From: Aeromicrobium wangtongii
Lineage (GTDB): Bacteria > Actinomycetota > Actinomycetes > Propionibacteriales > Nocardioidaceae
Assembly (NCBI RefSeq): GCF_024584515.1
Contig: NZ_CP102173.1
Coordinates: 2,852,001-2,916,000 of the forward strand
Length of the DNA: 64,000 bases
Direction of reading: 5' to 3'
Position numbers and translations under genes: made by a program. Below the pieces are notes generated by a model. The model was given only the letters and a program-made list of their open reading frames with translations. It ran no database searches and was not told the DNA's origin. This document shows positions 34,418 through 42,242 of this stretch, one piece after another (position 1 is the first letter of the stretch; every line of letters begins with the position of its first letter).

Positions 34418-35472
34418 GGCGCGGTGGCGCCCTCGCCGCCTTCGCGCTGGCCGTGGCTGCGGTGCTGGTCACGGCCGTCCTGATCGGCCGGGACGGTGGC
34501 GACGGCGCCAGTGCCGGCAACGGCCGCGCCGAGGCCACGGACGACGCCCCGGCGGCCGTCCAGATCGAGCGTCCTCCGATCGATCTGGGCAAGGGGCTGC
34601 TCAGGGTCCCGAACGAGACCGCTGCCTGGTTGGACCGCCAAGGGCGCAAGGCCGATCCGGCCGTGCGGAAGCGGATCGGCGCCCAGCCCGATGCGTTCTG
34701 GCTGGTCGGCGATCCCAAGCCGGACCGGCTGCTGGGACGCCTGATCAAGCTCGCCCGCACGAAGGACCGCACGCTGCAGCTGGTGCTGTACAACATCCCG
34801 GAGCGCAACGATCCGGCCGGCGGCGGCGGTGCCTCCGATGCGGCGGCCTACGCCAAGTGGGTCGAGAAGATCTCGGCCGATCTCGGCGACACCCGCGCGA
34901 TCGTCGTGATCGAGCCGGACGCCTTGCGGTTCACCGATCGCCTGGCCCCCAAGGACCCGGCCCGCGCGGAGCGGATGGACTCCCTGCGCCTGGCCGTCGC
35001 GACGCTCGTCGAGCGCAATCCGCGCGCCCGCGTCTACGTCGATGCCGGCACCGCGTCCGGGCCCGGGTCCGTCGTGCCGGCCCGGATGGCCGAGCTGTTG
35101 ACCGATGTCGGCGTGTCGGACTCGGTCGGGTTCGCCGTCAACGTCGCCGGCTACTCGCCCGATCCCGAGGCCACCGCCTATGCGCGCAAGATCCGCAATG
35201 CGCTGATCGACCGGCACGGGCTCAGCGATCCGCGCTACGTCGTCGACACCGGCCGCAACGGCAACCCGGTGTGGGACTACGAGCGGTGCAACCCGCCCGG
35301 TCGGCTGCTGGGCCGCCCACCGGAGCTCGTCGAGGACCCGGACGGGCTCGACCTGCTGCTGTGGATCAAGCCCCCGGCGACGTCCGACGGCGACTGCGGC
35401 ATCGCGCCGGGCAGTCGCGGGGGCGAGTTCCTGCCCGACGAGGCGATCAGGATGAGTCACGATCGCCCCTGA
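34414..35472 (+). CDS. Glycoside hydrolase family 6 (endoglucanase-like), membrane-anchored or secreted
   Basis: 352 residues from GTG 34414. A signal anchor (GALAAFALAVAAVLVTAVLIG) precedes a spacer and a GH6 catalytic domain: LQLVLYNIPERNDPAGGGGAS, AIVVIEPDAL (catalytic acid region), VYVDAGTAS, FAVNVAGYSP, YVVDTGRNGNPVWDYERCNPPGRLLG and LLLWIKPPATSDGDCG. The usual RDC of the first block is RND here, and the GESDG of the last reads ATSDG with Asp kept. GH6 enzymes cut beta-1,4-glucans. In this setting, inside a polysaccharide cluster, trimming or release of the polymer is more likely than cellulose degradation (inference). The 3' end overlaps the convergent gene by 26 bases. Confidence 0.85.
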   Translation: MRRGGALAAFALAVAAVLVTAVLIGRDGGDGASAGNGRAEATDDAPAAVQIERPPIDLGKGLLRVPNETAAWLDRQGRKADPAVRKRIGAQPDAFWLVGDPKPDRLLGRLIKLARTKDRTLQLVLYNIPERNDPAGGGGASDAAAYAKWVEKISADLGDTRAIVVIEPDALRFTDRLAPKDPARAERMDSLRLAVATLVERNPRARVYVDAGTASGPGSVVPARMAELLTDVGVSDSVGFAVNVAGYSPDPEATAYARKIRNALIDRHGLSDPRYVVDTGRNGNPVWDYERCNPPGRLLGRPPELVEDPDGLDLLLWIKPPATSDGDCGIAPGSRGGEFLPDEAIRMSHDRP

Positions 35473-36538
35473 CCACCCAACGGCCGGCGAGCTCCGGGTA
35501 CGACGCCTCCAGCTCGGGCAGCAGGTCGGGCAGCGTCAGCAGCACCAGGTCCGGCGAGGCGGCGACCAGCTCGGCGGGCGAGATGATCGCGATGTCGGTG
35601 CCGGGCATCCGGCGGCCCTGCTTGGCCGGTGACGCATCCGCCACGGACGCCACGAGGGAGCGGTCCAGGCCGGCCAGCCCGAACTGCGCGACGGCGACGG
35701 ACGCCGCCCCGTACGCGTGCACCCGCAGACCAGCGTCGCGGCGGTCCTGCAGCCACCGGCGCAACCCGGCCACGTCGGAGTCGACCGTCGTCTGCAGCGC
35801 CGCCACCGCCACCGGATCGGTCACGCCGAGGCGGGTCTCGTCGGCCAGCACCTCGGTCGTCCGTGCATCCGGCTCGTGATCGCCGTGACGGGCCGCCACC
35901 AGCACGGTGCCGCCGTACAGATCGAAGGTCTCGACGCCGACCACGCTCATGCCGACATCGGCCAGCAGCCGCGTCAGGGCGGTCAGCGAGTAGTAGGCGG
36001 CGTGGCCGTGGCGCAGGGACGTCCACTGGCCGTGCCGCACGATCGCGGCCAGGGAGTGGAACTGGACCAGCAGGACCCCGTCCGGGTCGGTCGCGGCGGC
36101 CCGGGACCGCCAGGCGGCCCGCTGGTCGGCCTCGTGCATGATGCCGAAGCTGTCCAGCACGACCGCGGCCCGCCCCGTCGCCCGGACGTGCCCCCGCTCC
36201 TGCAGCATCGGCAGCCACGTCCCGCCGTGCGGGCTGGGGAACTCCCGCACGGTCGTGCCGGCGAGCCAGCCCCGGTCGGCGGCAAGGGCGATCGCGGCCT
36301 CCGCCTGCTCGACCAGCGCCCGTGGCTCGATGCCCAAGGGCTGCTCGGGGGCGGTGTCGTCGTGGGCGATCTGCGCCAGCCCGCACGCGGTGCACAGCAC
36401 CATCGCCAACGGGTGCCGCGGGTCGGTCGCCGGCCCTCCCCCGGACGGGAACACGTCCGCTGCGGGGACCTCCCCCAGGTCGAGCACCGGCGTGGTCTCG
36501 GCAGCACCGCAGGCGCAGCACGGCGTGCGCCCGCTCAT
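35447..36538 (-). CDS. Sugar C-methyltransferase-like protein (zinc-binding N-domain)
   Basis: 363 residues. The N-terminus PCCACGAAETTPVLDLGEVPAAD and MVLCTACGLAQIAHDD carry the four-cysteine zinc site of the Methyltransf_13 domain. The middle part VVLDSFGIMHEADQRAAW and YYSLTALTRLLADVGMSVVGVETFDLYGGTVLVAA, and the C-terminal VHAYGAASVAVAQFGLAGL with a second Rossmann-like half, match NDP-sugar C-methyltransferases. A classical SAM motif I (DxGxGxG) is not evident, so it may be catalytically altered. Probably it adds a branch methyl to a keto-deoxysugar. It overlaps the GH6 gene tail. Confidence 0.75.
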   Translation of the reverse strand: MSGRTPCCACGAAETTPVLDLGEVPAADVFPSGGGPATDPRHPLAMVLCTACGLAQIAHDDTAPEQPLGIEPRALVEQAEAAIALAADRGWLAGTTVREFPSPHGGTWLPMLQERGHVRATGRAAVVLDSFGIMHEADQRAAWRSRAAATDPDGVLLVQFHSLAAIVRHGQWTSLRHGHAAYYSLTALTRLLADVGMSVVGVETFDLYGGTVLVAARHGDHEPDARTTEVLADETRLGVTDPVAVAALQTTVDSDVAGLRRWLQDRRDAGLRVHAYGAASVAVAQFGLAGLDRSLVASVADASPAKQGRRMPGTDIAIISPAELVAASPDLVLLTLPDLLPELEASYPELAGRWVVRGDRDSS

Positions 36539-36591
36539 CCGCGCCCCGTCTCGACGTGCCCGTGCCCCCGTCGACCGGGCATCATGACCCC

Positions 36592-37143
36592 ATGCGCGTC
36601 GAGACCACGTCCCTGCACGACGTCCTGCTGTTCGTGCCCGAGCCCTTCCAGGACGAGCGCGGCTGGTTCTCCCGGACCTTCGACACCGCGATCTTCGACG
36701 CCGCGGTGACGGGGGTGCGCGCGGCCGACTTCACCCAGGACTCGCAGTCCCGGTCGCACCGCGGCGTCGTCCGCGGGATGCACGGGCGCGGCGGCCGGGG
36801 CGAGGCCAAGCTGGTGCGCTGCGCCCACGGATCGGTGCTCGACGTGCTGGTCGACATCCGCCCGGACTCCCCCACGTTCGGCCAGCAGGCAGCCTTCGAG
36901 CTGGACGACGTGCGCCTGGCGCATTTGTACGTCCCGCCAGGGCTGCTGCACGGCTACCAGGTCACCAGCGATGCAGCCGATGTCTGCTACCGGATCGACC
37001 GCCCGCACGCCCCGGGAGAGGACATCGGGGTCGCCTTCGACGACCCCGACCTGGCGATCGCGTGGCCGGAGCCGATCACGGTCGTCTCGGCGCGCGACCG
37101 GGCGGCCGGGTCGTGGGCCGCGCTGCGGTCGTCGCTGGGCTGA
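36592..37143 (+). CDS. dTDP-4-dehydrorhamnose 3,5-epimerase family protein
   Basis: 183 residues from ATG 36592. RmlC cupin features: LLFVPEPFQDERGWFSRTFD, DFTQDSQSRSHRGVVRGMHGRGG (catalytic His in RGMH), VLDVLVDIRPDSPTFGQQ and LYVPPGLLHGYQVTSDAADVCYRI. The catalytic Tyr equivalent lies in the YRIDRPHAPGEDIGVAFDDPDLAI region. It should epimerise a 4-keto-6-deoxy sugar nucleotide. It may act on the CDP- or dTDP-sugar made by the neighbouring minus-strand genes. The 2-base gap to the convergent SDR gene leaves no room for a terminator. Confidence 0.85.
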   Translation: MRVETTSLHDVLLFVPEPFQDERGWFSRTFDTAIFDAAVTGVRAADFTQDSQSRSHRGVVRGMHGRGGRGEAKLVRCAHGSVLDVLVDIRPDSPTFGQQAAFELDDVRLAHLYVPPGLLHGYQVTSDAADVCYRIDRPHAPGEDIGVAFDDPDLAIAWPEPITVVSARDRAAGSWAALRSSLG

Positions 37144-37145
37144 CG

Positions 37146-38171
37146 TCACGGCGATGACGGCCGCATCGCGTCATCGAGCGTCCCCTCGGCCTGCCGGCGC
37201 TTCAGCACCGCCAGCCGGGTGAAGCGCTCGTCGAACGAGTGCTGCGTCAGGCCGTGGCGGGTGTAGTTCTCGTACAGCTCCGCGGCGCCGTCGGGGATCG
37301 ACCAGGTGGCCTCGTAGCCGGGCAGGATCTTGCGGATCAACGAGAAGTCGACCCGGTACGAACGGGGGTCGGAACCGGTCTCCCCGGTGATCGACAGGCG
37401 TGATCCGGGCACCGTGTCGGCGACCGCCCGGGCGATCTCGGCGACCGTGACGTTGTTGGCCTCCGTGCCGACGTTGAAGGCCCGGTCGTGGATGGCCTCG
37501 GTCGGTGCCTCCAGGGTCTGGATGAAGGCCGCGGCGATGTCGCGGGCGTGCACCAGCGGACGCCACGGCGTCCCGTCCGAGAGCACCTTGACCTCCCCCG
37601 TGAGCACGGCATGCCCCACCAGGTTGTTCAGCACGATGTCGGCGCGCAGCCGCGGCGAGAACCCGAACGCCGTCGCATTGCGCAGGTACGACGGGCTGAA
37701 CGAGTCATCGGCCAGCGCACTGACATCGGCCTCGACCCGGACCTTGCTCTCGGCGTACGGCGTCAGCGGGCGCAGCGGCGCGTCCTCGGTGACCAGGTCC
37801 TCACCGGCCGAGCCGTAGACCGAGCACGTGGAGGCGTACAGGAAGCGGGAGACACCGGCGTCCTTGGCGGCGCGCGCGAGCCGGACCGAGGCGGCGTGGT
37901 TGATGTCGTAGGTGATCTGCGGGGCCAGCGACCCGATCGGGTCGTTCGAGAGAGCGGCGAGGTGGATGACCGCGTCGAAGCCCGCCAGGTGCTGGGGCGT
38001 GACGTCGCGCAGGTCGACCGCCAGGGTCGTCGGGTCCTGCGGCTGCGGGCCCAGGACGCAGTCGGCGAACAGGCCCGTGTCCAGGCCCACGACCTCATGG
38101 CCGCGCGCCGCGAGCAGCGGGGCCATGACGGTGCCCAGGTAGCCCTGGTGGCCGGTGAGGACGATCTTCAT
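37146..38171 (-). CDS. NAD-dependent sugar-nucleotide epimerase/dehydratase (extended SDR)
   Basis: 341 residues. The Rossmann motif GHQGYLGTVMAPLLAARGHEVVGLD (TGxxGxxG type), VIHLAALSNDPIG, catalytic Ser in YASTCSVYGSA, YAESK (YxxxK), and LRNATAFGFSPRLRADIVLNN mark an extended SDR acting on NDP-sugars. WRPLVHARDIAAAFI and NVGTEANNVTV are downstream family blocks. It could act as a 4-reductase/epimerase in the branched-sugar pathway here. It is the last of a minus-strand operon 38835-40861 plus itself: 1-base gap to the PIG-L gene. Confidence 0.87.
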   Translation of the reverse strand: MKIVLTGHQGYLGTVMAPLLAARGHEVVGLDTGLFADCVLGPQPQDPTTLAVDLRDVTPQHLAGFDAVIHLAALSNDPIGSLAPQITYDINHAASVRLARAAKDAGVSRFLYASTCSVYGSAGEDLVTEDAPLRPLTPYAESKVRVEADVSALADDSFSPSYLRNATAFGFSPRLRADIVLNNLVGHAVLTGEVKVLSDGTPWRPLVHARDIAAAFIQTLEAPTEAIHDRAFNVGTEANNVTVAEIARAVADTVPGSRLSITGETGSDPRSYRVDFSLIRKILPGYEATWSIPDGAAELYENYTRHGLTQHSFDERFTRLAVLKRRQAEGTLDDAMRPSSP

Positions 38172-38172
38172 G

Positions 38173-38835
38173 TCAGCGAGCTCCTGTGCGGTGCGGAGTG
38201 GTGAGGGTCAGGACGGCCTTCTCGAGCACGAAGGCCTCGGCGTGCTCGTGGTGGCACTGCACGCCCCGCAGACGCAGCAGGGCCCGGAAGGCGCCCTCGT
38301 CGTACCAGTCCTTGGACTGCTGCGACGGGTACGAGCCCATCAGGATGCGCAGCTTCTCGTCGGCCACGGCAGGATCCAGCGGGTGCAGGACGGTGGGCTG
38401 CGGGGTGTCGGTCTCCCACTTGAGGATCTCGTAGCCCAGGATCAGGTGATCGCGGAACTCCGTGGGCGCGAGCTCGGCGACGAGCCGGTGGTCCTGGTGG
38501 GCGTCCCCGCGGTGCGGCGCGAAGACCAGGTCGGCGTCGCCGCCGCGGGCGAACTGGCCCATCGCGTCCTTGATGCGGTCCCAGTGCGCGGGAGCCCGCC
38601 CGTCCGGGACGTCCAGGATCGTCAGGTCGACCTCACCGGCCAGGGCCGACAGCGCCTCCCGCTCCTCGGCCTCCCGCGGCGTCCCGGCACCGCCCAGCAC
38701 CAGCGCCCGCACCCGGATGTCCGGGCGGTTCTTGCGCAGCGTCAGCAGCGTCCCACCCAGCCCGATCGCCAGATCGTCGCAGTGCGCCGCCAGCAGGGCG
38801 ACCTCGCGGACGCCCTCCAGCCCCAGCGGGATCAT
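38173..38835 (-). CDS. PIG-L family deacetylase
   Basis: 220 residues from ATG 38835, overlapping the cytidylyltransferase stop as ATGA. The metal site is AAHCDDLAIGLGGTL (the AHxDD motif; the usual Glu after DD is Leu) and APHRGDAHQDHRLVAEL (HxDH). Members deacetylate N-acetyl sugars. In this pathway a deacetylated amino sugar or a lipid-linked sugar would be the substrate. The coupled position between glucose-1-phosphate cytidylyltransferase and SDR genes is a recurring arrangement in surface-sugar clusters, from general knowledge. Confidence 0.87.
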   Translation of the reverse strand: MIPLGLEGVREVALLAAHCDDLAIGLGGTLLTLRKNRPDIRVRALVLGGAGTPREAEEREALSALAGEVDLTILDVPDGRAPAHWDRIKDAMGQFARGGDADLVFAPHRGDAHQDHRLVAELAPTEFRDHLILGYEILKWETDTPQPTVLHPLDPAVADEKLRILMGSYPSQQSKDWYDEGAFRALLRLRGVQCHHEHAEAFVLEKAVLTLTTPHRTGAR

Positions 38836-39620
38836 GCGGGCAGCCCGGGCATCTCCCACACGGCCCACGGACGGGTGCCGTCGTGATAGGCCGCATCGAG
38901 CTCGGCGCGCTCCTTGAAGGTGTCGGCCGGCTTCCAGAACCCGTCGTACCGGTAGCCGTACAGCTTGCCCTGCTCGGCCAGCGCGGCGCACGCATCGGCG
39001 ACCAGGTCGCCGTTCTCGGGCAGGTGGTCGAACACCTCCTGCGACAAGATGAAGTAACCGCCGTTCTCGCCCAGCGGCAGATCGCTGACCGGCGTGATGC
39101 CGGTGATGCCGCCGCCCGGGGCCACGTCGACGACGTGGAACGACGACTGTGGTGGCACCACGATCATCGAGGCCGCGGCACCGAAGTCGTGGAACTCCTT
39201 GATCATCGCGTCCAGCGGGACGTCCGACAGCACGTCGGCGTAGTTGGCCAGGAAGTACTCGTCGCCGTCCAGGTACGGACGCACCCGGCGCAGGCGCTCG
39301 CCGATCGGCGTCTCCAGCCCCGTGTCGACGAAGGTGATCGTCCAGTTGCTGATGTCGCTGGACAACAGCTCGATCTTCCCGTCGCGCAGCACGAAGTCAT
39401 TGGACTCGGTCTCGCAGTACGTCGTGAAGAACTCCTTGATGCGAGCCGCTCCGTAGCCCAGGCACAGCACGAACTCCGTGTGCCCGTAGTACGCGTAGTA
39501 CCGCATCACGTGCCACAGGAGGGGCCGCGGACCGACCATCTGCATGGGCTTGGGGATCAGATCGCCCTCGCCGTTGCGCATGCGCATGCCGTAGCCGCCG
39601 CAGAACAGCACGACCTTCAT
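38832..39620 (-). CDS. rfbF: Glucose-1-phosphate cytidylyltransferase
   Basis: 262 residues from ATG 39620, ATGA-coupled to the methyltransferase gene. MKVVLFCGGYGMRMR is the nucleotidyltransferase start; IPKPMQMVGPRPLLWHVMRYYAYYGHTEFVLCLGY and FLANYADVLSDVPLDAMI (metal Asp) follow. GYFILSQEVFDHLP and YGYRYDGFWKPADTFKERAEL end the domain. These blocks match RfbF/CDP-glucose pyrophosphorylase, which makes CDP-glucose from CTP and glucose-1-phosphate. A CDP-glucose 4,6-dehydratase, needed to use the product for deoxysugars, is not obvious nearby. Confidence 0.88.
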   Translation of the reverse strand: MKVVLFCGGYGMRMRNGEGDLIPKPMQMVGPRPLLWHVMRYYAYYGHTEFVLCLGYGAARIKEFFTTYCETESNDFVLRDGKIELLSSDISNWTITFVDTGLETPIGERLRRVRPYLDGDEYFLANYADVLSDVPLDAMIKEFHDFGAAASMIVVPPQSSFHVVDVAPGGGITGITPVSDLPLGENGGYFILSQEVFDHLPENGDLVADACAALAEQGKLYGYRYDGFWKPADTFKERAELDAAYHDGTRPWAVWEMPGLPA

Positions 39621-40861
39621 GACAGGACCTCCGTGCGGGTGCCGGCCCGGTGGACCGTGGGGAGGGGAACGACGATCTGGCCACCCCACTCGTGGACATG
39701 TGCCAGCTGTTCGGCGATCTCGGTCTCCAGGTTCCACGGCAGCACCAGCACGACATCGGGCCGGTCGGCCGCGATGCGCTCAGGGGCATGGATCGGGATG
39801 CGGGTGCCGGGGGTGAACCGGCCGTGCTTGTACGGATTGCGGTCGACGGTGTACTCCAGCAGGTCCGAGCGGATGCCGCAGTAGTTGAGCAGGGTGTTGC
39901 CCTTGCCGGGGGCCCCGTAGCCGACGACCCGCAAGCCGTCGGCCTTGGCGTCCAGCAGGAAGCGCAACAGCTCCTGGCGCACCGCCTGCGAGCGCGGCTC
40001 GAGATCCAGGTAGCCCTCGACCGTGTGCAGACCCGCCTGCTCCTCCTGCGCCAGTGCGTCGACGACCGCTTGCGTCGGCGGGCCGGCGATCTGGCTGGGC
40101 TGCGCCCAGACGCGGATGGATCCGCCGTGGGTGCTCAACAGGTCGACGTCGACGACCGTCAGGCCGGCCGTCGCGAGGGCACGGCTGATCGACAGGACGG
40201 TGTAGTACTGGAAGTGCTCGTGGTAGACGGTGTCGAACTGCCCCAGCGCCACCAGGTTGAGCGCGTGGTGGACCTCGATGCTGACCCACCCGTCGTCGGC
40301 GGTCAGCGTGCGCAGCGCCCGCGTGAAGCCCAGCAGGTCCGGGACGTGGGCGTAGACGTTGTTGGCGACCACCAGGGACGCCGGCCCGCGCTCGGCGCGC
40401 ACCTGCTCGGCGACCGCCTCGTCCAGGAAGGTCGTCAACGTGGGGACGCCGCGCTCCCGGGCCGCCTCCCCCACGTTGACCGATGGCTCGATGCCCAGGC
40501 ACGGGATCCCGGCGGACACCACGTGCTGCAGGAGGTAGCCGTCGTTGCTGGCGACCTCGACCACCGACGAGCTCTCGTCCAGGCCGAGCCGCTGGATCGC
40601 CGCGTCGACGAACGTCCGCGCGTGCTCGACCCAGGAGTCGGAGAACGAGGAGTAGTAGGCGTAGTCGACGAAGGTCTCCTCCGGCAGGATCAGCGCCGGG
40701 ATCTGCAGCAGCAGGCAGTCCTCGCACAGTCGCAGGTGCAGCGGGTAGGTGACCTCGGGACGGTCGAGGGCGTCCGCGGTCAGGAACAGCTCGCACGGGG
40801 GCGTGGCCCCGAGATCGAGCACGCTGCGCAATCGGCTCGAACCGCACAGGCGACACGACAC
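39617..40861 (-). CDS. NDP-sugar C-methyltransferase
   Basis: 414 residues from GTG 40861, chosen because GGAG lies 5 bases upstream and the family begins with a cysteine motif (VSCRLCGSSRLRSVLDLGATPP). GTG 40876 would add five residues. Cysteines in SCRLCG and LRLCEDCLLLQ form the zinc domain. SSVVEVASNDGYLLQHVVSAGIPCLGIEPS is a SAM motif I region, and VYHEHFQYYTVLSISRALATAGLTVVDVDLLSTHGGSIRVW is the catalytic segment. The C-terminal half (GYGAPGKGNTLLNYCGI) is the Methyltransf_14 domain. It likely methylates C-3 of a 4-keto-deoxysugar nucleotide. It is first in the minus-strand sugar operon. Confidence 0.87.
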   Translation of the reverse strand: MSCRLCGSSRLRSVLDLGATPPCELFLTADALDRPEVTYPLHLRLCEDCLLLQIPALILPEETFVDYAYYSSFSDSWVEHARTFVDAAIQRLGLDESSSVVEVASNDGYLLQHVVSAGIPCLGIEPSVNVGEAARERGVPTLTTFLDEAVAEQVRAERGPASLVVANNVYAHVPDLLGFTRALRTLTADDGWVSIEVHHALNLVALGQFDTVYHEHFQYYTVLSISRALATAGLTVVDVDLLSTHGGSIRVWAQPSQIAGPPTQAVVDALAQEEQAGLHTVEGYLDLEPRSQAVRQELLRFLLDAKADGLRVVGYGAPGKGNTLLNYCGIRSDLLEYTVDRNPYKHGRFTPGTRIPIHAPERIAADRPDVVLVLPWNLETEIAEQLAHVHEWGGQIVVPLPTVHRAGTRTEVLS

Positions 40862-40949
40862 TGGAGCTCCGTCCACTCAGATGGGCGGCCTCTGCCGCAC
40901 ACCGGTGAAGAGAGAGGTTGTCCTCGGCTATGACGCCACCGGCCGGTCT

Positions 40950-40961
40950 CCCCCCGGGGGG
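40950..40961. terminator. Short GC palindrome after the acyl-CoA dehydrogenase gene
   Basis: CCCCCCGGGGGG abuts the stop codon of the minus-strand dehydrogenase gene (40962-40964). It has little loop space, so it would be a weak terminator. The surrounding 100-base gap otherwise holds only the start region of the sugar operon. Confidence 0.35.
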
Positions 40962-42146
40962 CTACTCGACGGGCAGGCCGAGACCGCGGGCGATCAGCAT
41001 GCGCTGGACCTCGGAGGTCCCCTCACCGATCTCCAGGATCTTGGCGTCCCGGTAGAACCGGGCGACGGGGTACTCCTCCATGAAGCCGTACCCGCCGAAG
41101 ACCTGCGTCGCGATGCGCGTCGCGGTGACGGCCGACTCCGAGGTGTACAGCTTGGCGATCGACGCGGCCTGCTTGACGTCCTTGGCCGGCGCCCCGGCGT
41201 CCTTCATGGCCGCTGCCTGGTAGGTCAGCGCGCGACCGGCCTGGGCCATGACGGCCAGGTCCGAGATCTGGAAGGCCACACCCTGCTTGGTCCCGATCGG
41301 GACCCCGAAGGTGGTGCGCTCGCCCGCGTACTCCACGCACAGGTCGAGACAGGCCTGGATGCAGCCGACGGCCAGGGCGGCGATCGCGATGCGCCCGTCG
41401 TCGAGCGTGGCCAGGAACTGGGCGTAGCCGCGCCCGCGCTCACCCAGCAGCGAATCGGCCGGAACCCGGACGTCGGTGAAGGACAGGGGGTGCGTGTCGG
41501 AGATGTGCCAGCCGAGCTTGTCGTAGGGAGCCTCGGCCACGAATCCGGGCGTGCCGGCGGGCAGGATGATCGCCGAGATCTCCGGCGAGCCGTTCTCGCG
41601 CGTCCCGGTGCGCGCGGTGACGGTGACGCACGAGGTGATCGGGCTGCCCGAGTTGGTGATGAACTGCTTCGACCCGTTGACGACCCACTCCGCTTGCCCT
41701 GAGCCTGTCGAAGGGTCGAGCTCGGCGCGGGTCCGCGTCGCCGAGGCATCCGAGCCGGCACCGGGCTCGGTGAGCCCGAAGCCCGCCAGCGTGCGCCCGG
41801 CGACGAGATCGGGCAGCCAGTGCTCCTTCTGCTCCTGCGTGCCGTACGCCAGCAACGGCAGGATGCCCAGGCCCACACCGGCCTCGAGGGTGATGCCGAT
41901 CGACTGGTCGACCCGCCCCAGCTCCTCGATCGCGACGCACAGCGAGGTGAAGTCGCCGTCCGCGCCACCGAACTCCTCCGGCGCGGTGAGCCCGAACAGG
42001 CCCAGATCGCCCATCTTGTGGACGAGGTCCACCGGGAAGTGGTGGTCCTTGTCCCACTGCGCGACGTGCGGAGCGATCTCGGCCTCGGCGAACTCGCGCA
42101 CGCTGCGACGGAAGGTTTCATGTTCACGGGACAGGGCGAAGGTCAT
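40962..42146 (-). CDS. Acyl-CoA dehydrogenase
   Basis: 394 residues. Blocks: FALSREHETFRRSVREFAEAEIAPHVAQWDK, FGLTEPGAGSDASATRTRAEL, WVVNGSKQFITNSGSP, HPLSFTDVRVPADSLLGERGRGY, CVEYAGERTTFGVPI and QVFGGYGFMEEYPVARFYRDAKILEIGEGTSEVQRMLIARGL (catalytic Glu in the last block). It oxidises acyl-CoA esters with FAD and resembles the FadE25-type neighbour of the acc5 locus. An in-frame insertion PSTGSGQ lies between AELD and AEWVVNG and comes from a dispersed DNA repeat. TAACAT 6 bases before the ATG suggests a leaderless transcript. Confidence 0.92.
   Translation of the reverse strand: MTFALSREHETFRRSVREFAEAEIAPHVAQWDKDHHFPVDLVHKMGDLGLFGLTAPEEFGGADGDFTSLCVAIEELGRVDQSIGITLEAGVGLGILPLLAYGTQEQKEHWLPDLVAGRTLAGFGLTEPGAGSDASATRTRAELDPSTGSGQAEWVVNGSKQFITNSGSPITSCVTVTARTGTRENGSPEISAIILPAGTPGFVAEAPYDKLGWHISDTHPLSFTDVRVPADSLLGERGRGYAQFLATLDDGRIAIAALAVGCIQACLDLCVEYAGERTTFGVPIGTKQGVAFQISDLAVMAQAGRALTYQAAAMKDAGAPAKDVKQAASIAKLYTSESAVTATRIATQVFGGYGFMEEYPVARFYRDAKILEIGEGTSEVQRMLIARGLGLPVE
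41691..41719 (-). repeat. TTCGACAGGCTCA dispersed repeat inserted in frame in the dehydrogenase gene
   Basis: The minus strand reads CCTTCGACAGGCTCAGGGCA within codons for the surface loop before EWVVNG. It adds PSTGSGQ to the protein. The 13-base core is identical to copies at 21652 and 21673 in accE. It looks like spread of a short palindromic-type element tolerated because it keeps frame and encodes small polar residues. Confidence 0.8.
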
Positions 42147-42154
42147 CCAGGCAT

Positions 42155-42170
42155 GTTAACAACCATTAAC
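42155..42170. promoter_or_regulatory. Inverted repeat over the acyl-CoA dehydrogenase -10 region
   Basis: GTTAA (42155-42159) and TTAAC (42166-42170) are inverted arms around 6 bases in an otherwise GC-rich setting. On the minus strand the repeat overlaps TAACAT (42158-42153), the likely -10 element 6 bases from the ATG at 42146. This is a plausible operator for a fatty-acid-type repressor; the regulator is unknown. Confidence 0.45.
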
Positions 42171-42242
42171 CTTCCTCGTCACCCCGCGCACCCCGGTTGC
42201 CGCTACCCTGCTGCCACTTGCACCGACGTCCAGGGGGAGACG

